33,224 nt of DNA, taken from the NCBI GenBank assembly GCA_017403185.1, contig JAFQON010000027.1, positions 1 to 33,224 on the forward strand, read 5' to 3'. The notes under the pieces are model-generated. The model saw nothing but the letters and a program-made list of their open reading frames with translations, did no database searches and had not been told where the DNA came from. This stretch comes from Clostridia bacterium (GTDB taxonomy: Bacteria; Bacillota; Clostridia; Oscillospirales; Acutalibacteraceae). A program made the translations under genes and the position numbers. Below, one piece after another: positions 1 to 7,714 of this stretch (position 1 is the stretch's first letter; each line of letters opens with the position of its first letter).

Positions 1-721
1 CCGCAGTAAGGTCGGCGTTGATAAGACCAAGAGCATAAAGCACCCAGAAAACAACCGAGCAAGCCATAATGATAAGAGGCAATTTCTGGAATGTTTTACT
101 GCCGGGCACACGGCTTTTGATAACGAGGGAAATTACAAAATAAAAGCCGAGAATAATGAACCATGCAGCAACTATATAAAAGCCGAAACCGTATTCATAT
201 TGTTCGTTGAAATAATAAATTCCGTTCGGGAATTCAAACACGAGATTATGAAAATCGTTTGTGAAAACAAAAAGAATGAGTGCGAAAGCGGGAATATAAA
301 GGAGATTGAGCCACCACGGCATTTTGTAGGTTTCAGGTTTTCCGATATAGGTTGTGATGAACACGCCGAGAAGCGGAATGAGAATCATCGGAATATAAAA
401 AGCATACCACAGGTATCGGCACAAATCAGAAAATTCAGAAATAAAAAACCATTTCGTCGTTCTCTCTGCGAGCCAGAATGACATAAGCATACCGACGGAA
501 ATCAGATAGCTTCGGATTCTTTTATCAAGAATTCTGCGTCGCACGGAAATAACCCAACCGAATGATAATGCAACAAAAATCATATGGGGAAGAATCGTGA
601 ATGCGTTTCCCGGAAATGAGTCGGTAAGCGGAAAGTTGATTCCGTTATAGAGTATGCCTGCCATTGTAAGAACCAATGCGCAGACAAGGTAAATCAGAGT
701 TTTTTTCTGGGTCTTGATCAT
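1..721 (-). CDS. 7-TM membrane protein, histidine-kinase-N-terminal-like, 3' truncated
   Basis: About 240 codons are visible, starting at ATG 721 and running off the left edge. The start follows a strong AGGAGG site six bases upstream. The visible part has about seven hydrophobic segments, separated by short loops such as RRRILDKR and YIGKPETYK. A loop with FTNDFHNLVF followed by a YGFGFY segment resembles the 7TM N-terminal region of some clostridial histidine kinases and related sensors. The soluble output domain that would identify the class (kinase, GGDEF or LuxR type) lies outside the window. A sensor role is inference from the membrane topology only. No neighbour on this strand appears to be cotranscribed with it; the next minus-strand gene upstream is the 5'-nucleotidase, with a terminator between. 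Confidence 0.6.
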   Translation of the reverse strand, partial: MIKTQKKTLIYLVCALVLTMAGILYNGINFPLTDSFPGNAFTILPHMIFVALSFGWVISVRRRILDKRIRSYLISVGMLMSFWLAERTTKWFFISEFSDLCRYLWYAFYIPMILIPLLGVFITTYIGKPETYKMPWWLNLLYIPAFALILFVFTNDFHNLVFEFPNGIYYFNEQYEYGFGFYIVAAWFIILGFYFVISLVIKSRVPGSKTFQKLPLIIMACSVVFWVLYALGLINADLTA

Positions 722-877
722 ATTCCGCCTCCTCTCATAATAATCCAATTAAATAATAACATAAAAGCAAGGAAAAATCCATAATTTTTTCTTTTTAATT
801 AGACAAGCTAAAACACAGATAATCTTTATGCGCTCCGCTGATTGCAAGCGACGTCAGTTCTTCATCAGCGTCGCTAT

Positions 878-1063
878 ATGCCGCATTATTGCGAAGGTGA
901 CTATGAAAGATGGTTCGTTGATTTAATGGATAAGTGCTATCATCTTGAATATAAACAAAATCTCATTGCCAAAGCAATGGAAATTTACAGAACACAGTAT
1001 TTTGCAGAAAATTATCCCGTGGAATTTTTGAAATATAAATTAAGTAAGATAAAAAAGTCATAA
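878..1063 (+). CDS. Small hypothetical protein, possibly a gene remnant
   Basis: A 61-residue frame from ATG 878. The frame opens at TTG 842 directly after an in-frame TGA. The product is rich in aromatic and charged residues (for example DKCYHLEYKQ and AMEIYRTQYF) and reads like the interior or C-terminus of a real soluble protein, but I do not recognise a family. No convincing ribosome binding site precedes ATG 878 or TTG 842, which argues for a 5'-truncated remnant rather than an intact gene. It ends just before a bidirectional terminator shared with the convergent 5'-nucleotidase gene, so a transcript ending here is plausible. It could be noise; the protein-like composition is the only positive evidence. 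Confidence 0.3.
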   Translation: MPHYCEGDYERWFVDLMDKCYHLEYKQNLIAKAMEIYRTQYFAENYPVEFLKYKLSKIKKS

Positions 1064-1069
1064 AAAACA

Positions 1070-1099
1070 GCCTGCAACGGTTTTGTTGCAGGCATTTTT
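1070..1099. terminator. Bidirectional intrinsic terminator
   Basis: Perfect 9-bp stem GCCTGCAAC/GTTGCAGGC (1070-1078 with 1085-1093) around a 6-base loop. A T run follows on the plus strand (1095-1099) and an A run precedes it (1062-1067), so it can end the small plus-strand frame and the minus-strand 5'-nucleotidase, whose stop codon abuts it. Confidence 0.8.
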
Positions 1100-1995
1100 C
1101 ATTTCTTATAGGGAACTCTTGCGGAGGGAACAAGCTTTGATGCTGGGTCGGTGTGTGCTGGTTGGTCATCAAAGAATATGTTGGCATTGAATGCTTTGAG
1201 AACTTCGCTTTTCTTAACTCCGCCAAGGAAGAAAACCTCGTCAATTCGCACGTTCCACGCACGCAGAGTGCGAATAACTCTTTCGTGTGCGGGAGCATTT
1301 CTTGCGGTAACAAGTGCTGTGCGTATGGGCGATTCGTCCTTCGGAAACTGCTGCTGGATGAAGGAAAGCGTTTTGAGAAGCTTTGCAAAAGGTCCTTCGG
1401 GCAGAGGATTCTGTGCGTTTTCCTGCTCGTGACGTGAAAACGCTTCAAGTCCTTCTGCTTGGAAGATTCTTTCAGATTCATCGGAGAAAATAACCGCATC
1501 GCCGTCGAATGCAATTCGGATTTGGGGTATCTCATCATCGGGGTTAATCGGCAGATTTGAGTTGTCACAGATGATACCCGATGCGATGTTTGCGTTGATT
1601 GCTTCCTGTACATCGTTTTCGTTTGCGGAAAGGAACAAATCCGTTTTGAATGCACCAAGATAGGGCGAAATTGATGCGCCGCCAACCAGAGCTGCACGGC
1701 TTATGTCAAGTCCGTAATGCTCAATGGATTTGAAGATACGCAGGCTTGTGTCGGAGCTGTTTTTGGACATAATGATAATTTCGGTCAGGTATCTGCCGTC
1801 AGCGTTGAGCTTCTGTAATGCCTTTACAAGCGGAAATGCCGTGCCGGGTTTGAGAATATCATTTTCATGCTCGGTCTGATATTTTGAATATGCCTCCAGA
1901 CCCTGCTCTTCAAATATTCTGTTTTCTTCTTCAAGGTCAAACAGCGCTCTCGACGAAACGCCGATAACGAGTTTATCTTCCAAAGTTACTGCCAT
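1099..1995 (-). CDS. 5'-nucleotidase (NT5C1-like, PF06189 family)
   Basis: 298 residues from ATG 1995 (MAVTLEDKL), which lies eight bases after an AAGGGG site; an upstream in-frame GTG at 2004 is less likely. The protein looks like the cytosolic 5'-nucleotidase family related to animal NT5C1, which dephosphorylates nucleoside monophosphates. Two similar halves are visible. Each has an SRALFDLEEENRIFEEQGLEAY-type segment: the first at the N-terminus and the second around FDGDAVIFSDESERIFQAEG, with the FDGDAV aspartates a plausible HAD-like catalytic site. Late motifs include VTARNAPAHERV and FFLGGVKKSEVL, then FFDDQ, as in HAD folds. It acts in the cytoplasm in nucleotide salvage. It stands alone between terminators. 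Family assignment is from memory of sequence patterns; substrate preference cannot be read. Confidence 0.8.
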   Translation of the reverse strand: MAVTLEDKLVIGVSSRALFDLEEENRIFEEQGLEAYSKYQTEHENDILKPGTAFPLVKALQKLNADGRYLTEIIIMSKNSSDTSLRIFKSIEHYGLDISRAALVGGASISPYLGAFKTDLFLSANENDVQEAINANIASGIICDNSNLPINPDDEIPQIRIAFDGDAVIFSDESERIFQAEGLEAFSRHEQENAQNPLPEGPFAKLLKTLSFIQQQFPKDESPIRTALVTARNAPAHERVIRTLRAWNVRIDEVFFLGGVKKSEVLKAFNANIFFDDQPAHTDPASKLVPSARVPYKK

Positions 1996-2102
1996 AATAA
2001 ACACCCCTTGTGTTATATGCTTTTATAATATTATTTTTCTATGGATTTGTAAAGCATTTACGCCTCATTCTTGCAATTTTGCCCAACCTTTGGCTTTTTT
2101 AA

Positions 2103-4880
2103 TCATTTCGCAAGAAGCATTTCCAACGCCTCAAATGCAGCATTCATTGCTTCGTCACGTGTTGCAAAATCTTCTTTGCAGAACTCGTTATCGATGGAAT
2201 ACTTCCAATTGTTATAGTTCTTGTTGTAGTAAAGAACTATCAGATGATCTTTGATTTTTATGTAGCTGTTGTTGTTTTTCGAGGTTTTCCATTTTCTTTT
2301 GCGGAAGTTTTCTTTGCGTGATTCTTTATTTTTGAAATCCTGTTCACGCTGCTTTGCTCTTTCGGGATTTCCCTCCATTTTGCCTGCACATATACATCCG
2401 ACACCGAGTGTTCCGTAATCGGGATGATGCATAGTATGAACATATCTGATTATCTGATGACCGCACATTTCACATACGCCGACAGGTGCTCCCAAATCGA
2501 TTACACCCAAGCACACCCAGCCTGTTTTGGGTACGTCGTCACGTTTCCAGAGATTTTCATATTCGGCGAGGTCAGGGGCTTGTGCTTTCTGTTCGGGTTG
2601 AGGCTGTGAAGAAGACGTTCCTTTGTATTCGGGAACCTTGGTTTTTTCAACCTTTTTGTATCCGTCGGGTGTCGTTTCTTCAGATTTTGGCGGTTCTGTT
2701 TTTGTTTCTTCAGTTACGGGGCTTTGTCTGATTACAGGAAGATTTCTCGGTTTATTGAAATAGTCAGCGGAAATATCACGTTCACTTGACAGCTTATCGA
2801 ATTTTATTCGGTAGCTGTTTTTATTTTTGCCGTATCCAATGATTTTGCCTTCTCCGAAAGCAGGGTGAGTTACCGTATCACCGATTTCTTTTATGCTCTT
2901 TTGAATTGGCTCTCCGCAGAGGGATGCCGCATATTCGTCTGCACTCTCCTGTAATTCTTTGGATATAGTGCCGACACGAACGTAATTCTCTTCACCGATT
3001 TCCTTGAGAAATCTTGACGGAAGTTTTTCTTTTCCGTTTTGAGTGTAGCCCTCACTGTCAAGCAGGAAAAGACGCTTTTCTGCACGGGTAATTGCTACAT
3101 AGCAAAGTCGTCTTTCTTCTTCGAGTCCGTATTCCTTGCGTTCTTCAATGGTTTTTGATGAAGGAAAAATACCTTCCGAAAAACCGATAACAAACACAAA
3201 CGGAAATTCCAGACCTTTTGCTGAATGAATGGTCATAAGCTTGACCATATCGCAATCTGTTTCGCCGTTATCCTCCGACTGCAAGGAAATCTGATTGATG
3301 AATTCTTTGAGCGTAACCTTTTCGCCGAAATTGTTTTCATATTCAAATGCGATTCGTTTGAATTCGGAAAGGTTTTCAAAACGCTCCATATCACCAAGCT
3401 CACGGATATATTTTTCGTATCCGCTTTGTGCACAGATTTCCTCAACGCAATCCGAAAGCATTGAGTCTTCCTGACTTTGACGGAGATTTTCAATCATTTC
3501 TACAAATTCCGCAGCTCCGCTTTTTCTGAATACGGGATCGTTGATGTTTTCCTTGAGTGTTTCATAAAATGATTTCCCGTCTTTCCTCAGAAGCTGAAGA
3601 TGCTGCATTTTCGCTCTGCCGAACTTTCTTCGGGGAGTGTTGATGATTCGTTTGAAAGATAAATCGTCGTCAAACGCAACCAATCGCAGATATGCGAGAA
3701 TATCCTGAATTTCCATTCGGTGATAGAATTTCACACCGCCGTAAATCTCATAGGGAATACCGTTTTCGGTAAACTTCTTTTCTATGACACGGGAAAGAAA
3801 TCCTGAACGATAGAGTACGGCAAAATCGGCAAAGTTGCAGTCCGTACGCTTTTTGATGGTTTGTATTATTTCGATGATTTTATCCGCTTCGGCATATTCA
3901 TTATTCATATGATAATGAAACACCCGATCACCGTCACCGCTTTTTGTAAACAAATCTTTCTTAAGACGGAATCTGTTTTTCTCAATCAGAGTATTTGCAC
4001 AGGCAAGAATTTGAGGAGTTGAACGGTAATTCTGATTAAGGAACACCGTTTTTGTGGGAGTGTGGGTTTTGTCGAAATCAACAAGCAATCCGACTTCAGA
4101 CCCACGCCATTCGTAAATATTCTGGTCGGGGTCGCCGACTATCATCAGGTTTTTGTGTTTGCCCGAAAGCAAATCGATGAGTTCCATTTCGGTTGAAGAA
4201 CTGTCCTGAAACTCGTCAACCTGAATATAGTTGAGCTTGTCCTGCCATTTTTCAAGAACTTCGGGAAAACGTCGGAAAATATCAAGGGTAAAGTACATCA
4301 GATCATTGAAGTCCATAGCATAAACCTTTTTCTGATGTTGCAGAAACTCCTCAACAATCATATCGTCCATAGTGTTAATCTCGGGCAATATCTGACACTT
4401 ATCGGTACAGCACATTTTTTCAACATATCTTCTGTCAGCCTTTTTGCAGGCGATAAGTTTGATGATTTTTTCAAAGCTTGCGTGGTCAAGTTTGAGTTCA
4501 AATTGCTGATATATTTCACCGATAATCGCCTTCTGTTGAGCATTATCAATAATCTGAAACTCCTTGGGGTAGAACACCTTTTCGATATCCTCACGAAGCA
4601 CTCTGACGCAGAAGCCGTGATAAGTGCATATAAGAGAAGTATCATACTCCTGACCTATCAGGGCACGCACTCTTCTTTTCATTTCTCCTGCCGCTTTGTT
4701 GGTGAAAGTAACGCAAAGAATATTTGCAGGGTCGATGCCGTACTCCTTTACAAGATAGGCATATCTGCTGACGAGCAGCTTGGTTTTTCCGCTTCCTGCG
4801 CCCGCAATAACTCTCAGATACCCTTCTGTTGTCTGCACTGCTTCAAGCTGCTTTTCGTTAAGCAAAGATAGATAATCCAT
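2103..4880 (-). CDS. UvrD/PcrA-type superfamily 1 helicase with Cys-rich C-terminal extension
   Basis: 925 residues, longer than typical PcrA (about 730-750). It should unwind DNA 3' to 5' using ATP, in repair or replication restart. Helicase motifs occur in order: GAGSGKT Walker A (residues 27-33), VDEFQDSS, VGDPDQNIYEWRGS, NYRST, MTIHSAKGLEFPFV and CYVAITRAEKRL. A Tudor-like PcrA tail follows (GDTVTHPAFGEGKIIGYG), then a Pro/Glu/Lys linker. Residues about 788-925 form an extra module with Cys790, CxxC at 803/806, several His, and GCIC at 829/831, suggesting a zinc-binding domain, then a basic stretch (RKENFRKRKWK). ATG 4880 follows GAGGTGATA. It is monocistronic. I leave the symbol empty because the added domain makes plain pcrA uncertain. 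Confidence 0.9.
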   Translation of the reverse strand: MDYLSLLNEKQLEAVQTTEGYLRVIAGAGSGKTKLLVSRYAYLVKEYGIDPANILCVTFTNKAAGEMKRRVRALIGQEYDTSLICTYHGFCVRVLREDIEKVFYPKEFQIIDNAQQKAIIGEIYQQFELKLDHASFEKIIKLIACKKADRRYVEKMCCTDKCQILPEINTMDDMIVEEFLQHQKKVYAMDFNDLMYFTLDIFRRFPEVLEKWQDKLNYIQVDEFQDSSSTEMELIDLLSGKHKNLMIVGDPDQNIYEWRGSEVGLLVDFDKTHTPTKTVFLNQNYRSTPQILACANTLIEKNRFRLKKDLFTKSGDGDRVFHYHMNNEYAEADKIIEIIQTIKKRTDCNFADFAVLYRSGFLSRVIEKKFTENGIPYEIYGGVKFYHRMEIQDILAYLRLVAFDDDLSFKRIINTPRRKFGRAKMQHLQLLRKDGKSFYETLKENINDPVFRKSGAAEFVEMIENLRQSQEDSMLSDCVEEICAQSGYEKYIRELGDMERFENLSEFKRIAFEYENNFGEKVTLKEFINQISLQSEDNGETDCDMVKLMTIHSAKGLEFPFVFVIGFSEGIFPSSKTIEERKEYGLEEERRLCYVAITRAEKRLFLLDSEGYTQNGKEKLPSRFLKEIGEENYVRVGTISKELQESADEYAASLCGEPIQKSIKEIGDTVTHPAFGEGKIIGYGKNKNSYRIKFDKLSSERDISADYFNKPRNLPVIRQSPVTEETKTEPPKSEETTPDGYKKVEKTKVPEYKGTSSSQPQPEQKAQAPDLAEYENLWKRDDVPKTGWVCLGVIDLGAPVGVCEMCGHQIIRYVHTMHHPDYGTLGVGCICAGKMEGNPERAKQREQDFKNKESRKENFRKRKWKTSKNNNSYIKIKDHLIVLYYNKNYNNWKYSIDNEFCKEDFATRDEAMNAAFEALEMLLAK

Positions 4881-5310
4881 AAGTTATATCACCTCACTTT
4901 AAAGATATCATCTTTGGTGTCCCTTTTTCAGGACTTCAAAAAAATTTTTTCGGTAACCTGCTGAAAGACTGTAAGAAATTGGTTTGGGGAAAATTTTCTG
5001 AGCAGGAGTTTTGTTGTATATCAACAAAAAGAAAAAGCCTTGGACTCAATTTAGAGTTCAAGGCTTGGTGATATCATTTTTATATTTAATTCTCAACTCA
5101 CCGTTGAAGGTGAGAAAAATGATTCTTCAGAGAGCTGTGTTTATCTTTTTTTAATTATTCTGTAATAAAAATTGCCCAACGGAAAGTGTGCTTTTGCCCA
5201 AAAATATTCTCGGCTTTGATTTTTGATGTTCAAAGCTCCGACTCCCTTACGAATCAACGATTCTTGTGTTTTTTAGGAGCAAATCCGTTGATATATAAGG
5301 ATTTTTAATA
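4881..5310. other. Intergenic region, possible minus-strand small RNA
   Basis: About 430 bases without a convincing gene between the helicase start and the tRNA-Leu terminator. It holds a short inverted repeat AAAGAT/ATCTTT (4901-4915) just upstream of the helicase site and a clear minus-strand terminator at 5037-5064. Since the tRNA transcript should already end near 5310, that second terminator implies a separate short minus-strand transcript from roughly 5067-5300. A GCTCC/GGAGC pairing is possible in it. I saw no clear promoter or reading frame. Confidence 0.3.
5030..5064 (-). terminator. Orphan intrinsic terminator
   Basis: An 11-bp stem (5037-5047 with 5054-5064, one G-T wobble) with a 6-base loop. 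On the minus strand it is followed by a T-rich run (TTTTTCTTTTTG), the classical intrinsic terminator layout. No known gene lies directly upstream on that strand. Confidence 0.7.
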
Positions 5311-5339
5311 AAAAAGCCAAGGGTAATGGATACCCTTGG
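5310..5339 (-). terminator. Terminator of tRNA-Leu(CAG)
   Basis: Perfect 9-bp stem CCAAGGGTA/TACCCTTGG (5317-5325, 5331-5339) with a 5-base loop, followed on the minus strand by six T. It sits three bases after the tRNA CCA end. Confidence 0.85.
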
Positions 5340-5342
5340 TCG

Positions 5343-5429
5343 TGGTGCGGATAACAGGACTTGAACCTGCACGAACTTGCATTCATTAGAACCTGAATCT
5401 AACGCGTCTGCCAATTCCGCCATATCCGC
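5343..5429 (-). tRNA. tRNA-Leu (anticodon CAG)
   Basis: 87-nt class II tRNA on the minus strand with encoded CCA. The acceptor stem GCGGATA pairs with TATCCGC. The anticodon stem TTAGA/TCTAA holds the loop TTCAGGT, giving CAG, which reads CTG leucine codons. A long variable arm and the TTCAAGT T-loop are present. It is the second of two leucine tRNAs in tandem. Confidence 0.95.
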
Positions 5430-5505
5430 ATATTGAATTATCCCGCAATTTTTACACGGTGGGGATTACCGAGGCGGAGCGTTTCGCTTTTCCCGCATTC
5501 TAATG

Positions 5506-5531
5506 AAAAGAGGATTCCTTGCGGAATCCTC
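5506..5531 (-). terminator. Hairpin terminator between the two tRNA-Leu genes
   Basis: Perfect 9-bp stem GAGGATTCC/GGAATCCTC (5510-5518, 5523-5531), followed on the minus strand by TTTTC. It could terminate tRNA-Leu(GAG) or serve as a processing hairpin. A further AGCG/CGCT-centred hairpin lies at about 5474-5497, so the spacer between the tRNAs carries two hairpins. Confidence 0.6.
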
Positions 5532-5532
5532 C

Positions 5533-5616
5533 TGGTGCGAGAGACGGGACTTGAACCCGTACGGGATTACCACACGCCCCTCAAACGTGCGCGTCTGCCG
5601 ATTCCGCCACTCTCGC
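5533..5616 (-). tRNA. tRNA-Leu (anticodon GAG)
   Basis: 84-nt class II tRNA with encoded CCA. The acceptor GCGAGAG pairs with CTCTCGC. The anticodon loop TTGAGGG gives GAG, reading CTC/CTT leucine codons. The T-loop TTCAAGT and a long variable arm are present. It is transcribed from a consensus promoter 30 bases upstream. Confidence 0.95.
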
Positions 5617-5645
5617 GTAACTTTTGTTCGCTCGGAACGGTGCTT

Positions 5646-5674
5646 ATTATAGCAGAGCAGACGGCCGTTGTCAA
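5646..5674 (-). promoter_or_regulatory. Consensus sigma-A promoter of the tRNA-Leu pair
   Basis: On the minus strand, TTGACA (5669-5674), a 17-base spacer and TATAAT (5646-5651), preceded by an extended -10 TGC. This matches consensus at every hexamer position, as expected for a strongly expressed stable-RNA unit. Confidence 0.8.
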
Positions 5675-5738
5675 TAGTTTTTTTAAATTTTTTTCAAAAA
5701 ATTTTTATTGTTGTTTTTTTAGAAAAAACGCCAAAAAT

Positions 5739-5942
5739 TCATCTGCAGGAATAAAACAAATCCTCTATTATCTCAGGCGCATGGCACGGTTCCACTTCGT
5801 TTTCATTAAGAAGCTTGACTATTTCGTTTGCCGTGTCTGCATCTGTGGCAAAATCGAAGAAAAATCCGTCCTCGGTTGCCGCTCCATAGAGAATTTTGGT
5901 TTCGCCTTCGATTTCAATTTCCTTGTGTTGTGTTTTATACAA
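5739..5942 (-). CDS. DUF6514-like small protein
   Basis: 67 residues from a TTG start at 5942, set eight bases after AGAGG; no better start exists. The pattern (a short beta-rich N-terminus, YGAATEDG, FATDADTANEIVKLLNENE, then EPCHAPEIIEDLFYS) resembles clostridial proteins annotated DUF6514, in which a 'STD..V..LV.LCN...L.P.HL.DVVEDF' pattern is typical. Function is unknown. It is acidic, cytoplasmic and has no membrane segment. It has its own promoter and a hairpin in the 5' leader, and lies between the tRNA promoter and the PBP gene. The family call rests on pattern memory. Confidence 0.65.
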   Translation of the reverse strand: MYKTQHKEIEIEGETKILYGAATEDGFFFDFATDADTANEIVKLLNENEVEPCHAPEIIEDLFYSCR

Positions 5943-5968
5943 TTCAATAACCTCTTTTCAATTCATGG

Positions 5969-6014
5969 GTGACGCTTCGTCACGCATTATAATACCATTC
6001 ACTGAATTTTGCAA
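5969..6014 (-). promoter_or_regulatory. Promoter and 5'-leader hairpin of the DUF6514-like gene
   Basis: On the minus strand, TTGCAA (6009-6014), a 17-base spacer and TATAAT (5986-5991). Immediately downstream is a short hairpin GTGACG/CGTCAC (5969-5983) that would sit at or near the 5' end of the mRNA and may stabilise it. Confidence 0.55.
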
Positions 6015-6068
6015 TAGTTTTTTCCAATTTTACCCAATTTTTGTTGTGTTGCACAAAAGTTATTGCCA

Positions 6069-7664
6069 TTATTTGTCAATTCTAACACATTCTTCTGCAA
6101 TTATTTTAAAAACCGGAGCGCAACTCAGAGCACCTTCTCCGCCGTCTTCCTTCATAATTACAACCGCATACTTCGGATTATCTGCAGGGAAATAGCCGGC
6201 AAACCACGCATTGTATATCTCCTCGCCGCCCTTTGATTTTCCTGTTTGTGCCGTTGCCGTTTTGCCCGCCGAGGTAACACATTCGCTCTGTGCTCGGCTT
6301 CCGCTTCCCTCTTCAACAACTTTTTTTAAATAATTCTGCAACATAGCTGCATGTTTGTTTGATATTATTTGCAATTTTTCTTCATATCTTTTGATTTTAA
6401 TAAGTTCACCGCTCTCGTTTGTCTTGCCTTCAACGAGATAGGGCTCAATATATATTCCGCCCCGTGCTATTGAAGCCATTGCATTGCAAATCTGAACAGG
6501 CGTTGCCGTTAACGCCCCCTGACCGAAGGAAATATTGGCAATTGCTGCATCTGAATCGAGCTTGTTTGAGCCCGGCAGAAATCCCGGGCTGCTTATGAGT
6601 TTATCCGAAAGTACAGTTTCTCTTCCAAATCCGAATTTTTCTGCAGTTTCAATAATTTTATCTGCTCCCGTTTCAATCGCAAGAGCAATAAAATAGGTGT
6701 TGCATGAATATGTGAGTGCACCTTCCATATTCAAAACGCCATGACCATCTTCCTTATGGCAGTTAAAAGTCACTCCGTTATGAGTAACACTTCCGGTGCA
6801 GTTATACTCAAAGTTTTCACTTACTCCGCCTTCAAGTGCCGCAGCAGCCACAACAGGTTTGAAAACAGAGCCTACACTGAACGGAAGCAAAGCTCGGTTT
6901 ATAAGCGGCGATTTTTCATCATTAAGGCTTGCAGCAATATTATCCCCGTCAAACAAAGGTCTTGATGCACAGGCACGAATCGCCCCGCTTTCAATTTCAA
7001 TCACAACTGCTGCCGCACACTCCGCCCCCGAACCGTCAAGAGCTTTTTCGGTAATCATCTGTATATCTTTATCTATCGTAAGAACAACACCTTCCGACGG
7101 AACCTTTTCGCCTTCGACGGATATTTCTTCACCTATCATCACTCTGCCGTTAGCATCCGAGGAAAACCTGACTCTCACCGTCGATTCGCCTTCGGAAAGC
7201 AGGCTGTCAAAGGATTCTTCAATGCCGCTTACTCCATCCCCCGAGCCATCAAGATAACCTATGATATGGCAAGCAAGCGAATCCGACGCATAGCGCTGCG
7301 CAACTTCAAACTCTTTTATATCACTGCTCGGAACAATGTGCGAATCAATTTTCACTGCAACCGGCTTACCTGCAGCCATTCTTTTCAGAACGGATTCGAA
7401 CACATCAGGCATGACCTTGCCTTTAAGCTGTCCGAGCGCATAGCCTGACGGCTTTGCAGCGGCATAAAGTAACATCTCACTGTTTGTCAGCGGTTTCAGA
7501 TTACAGTCATAAACCGTTCCTCTCAATGTTTTAATATCAATTGACATTGTTGATGCCGTCACGCCTGCCTGCCGTGTGCTTCGTGCAAGACTTGCCATGC
7601 GTATTCCCGTAGCCGAAAACAAAAGTATAAGGCTCATCATTATCGCAAATGCTCGTTTTTTCAA
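6069..7664 (-). CDS. Class B penicillin-binding protein (transpeptidase)
   Basis: 531 residues if started at TTG 7664, eight bases after the GGGAG of an upstream hairpin; GTG 7673 is an alternative but lies inside the hairpin. It cross-links peptidoglycan from the outer face of the membrane. A short basic N-terminus and a single membrane anchor (AFAIMMSLILLFSATGI) lead to a dimerisation region, then the transpeptidase domain. Active-site motifs are SVFK (Ser about 266), SCN (about 320-322) and KTA (about 468) in AGKTATAQTG, where most relatives have KTG. An FGQG segment and C-terminal NAWFAGYFP fit the PbpA/SpoVD/FtsI group. No PASTA domain is present. It lies downstream of ychF behind a terminator. 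Whether it acts in elongation, division or sporulation cannot be told. Confidence 0.88.
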   Translation of the reverse strand: MKKRAFAIMMSLILLFSATGIRMASLARSTRQAGVTASTMSIDIKTLRGTVYDCNLKPLTNSEMLLYAAAKPSGYALGQLKGKVMPDVFESVLKRMAAGKPVAVKIDSHIVPSSDIKEFEVAQRYASDSLACHIIGYLDGSGDGVSGIEESFDSLLSEGESTVRVRFSSDANGRVMIGEEISVEGEKVPSEGVVLTIDKDIQMITEKALDGSGAECAAAVVIEIESGAIRACASRPLFDGDNIAASLNDEKSPLINRALLPFSVGSVFKPVVAAAALEGGVSENFEYNCTGSVTHNGVTFNCHKEDGHGVLNMEGALTYSCNTYFIALAIETGADKIIETAEKFGFGRETVLSDKLISSPGFLPGSNKLDSDAAIANISFGQGALTATPVQICNAMASIARGGIYIEPYLVEGKTNESGELIKIKRYEEKLQIISNKHAAMLQNYLKKVVEEGSGSRAQSECVTSAGKTATAQTGKSKGGEEIYNAWFAGYFPADNPKYAVVIMKEDGGEGALSCAPVFKIIAEECVRIDK

Positions 7665-7702
7665 AAAAATCACTCCCTGCGGATATTTTACCGCAGGGAG
7701 TG
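7662..7702 (-). terminator. Terminator of ychF that overlaps the PBP start region
   Basis: Perfect 12-bp stem (CACTCCCTGCGG at 7671-7682 with its complement at 7691-7702) with an 8-base loop, followed on the minus strand by A and seven T. It terminates ychF. Its downstream arm contains the GGGAG that serves as the ribosome binding site of the PBP gene, and its T run is already inside or adjacent to that coding region. Confidence 0.85.
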
Positions 7703-7714
7703 TGTTTTATTATG

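Noticed and set aside
963-1697. Long minus-strand frame overlapping the 5'-nucleotidase
   Set aside because: It is in a different frame of the same strand as a clearly recognisable enzyme. Its composition (Ser/Arg/Gln/His-rich) is that of an out-of-frame reading.
4335-4871. Plus-strand frame of 178 codons opposite the helicase start
   Set aside because: Antisense to the conserved helicase N-terminus, without domain features or a ribosome site.
4901-4915. SOS (LexA) box before the helicase
   Set aside because: The inverted repeat AAAGAT-N3-ATCTTT does not match the Firmicute LexA pattern GAAC-N4-GTTC.
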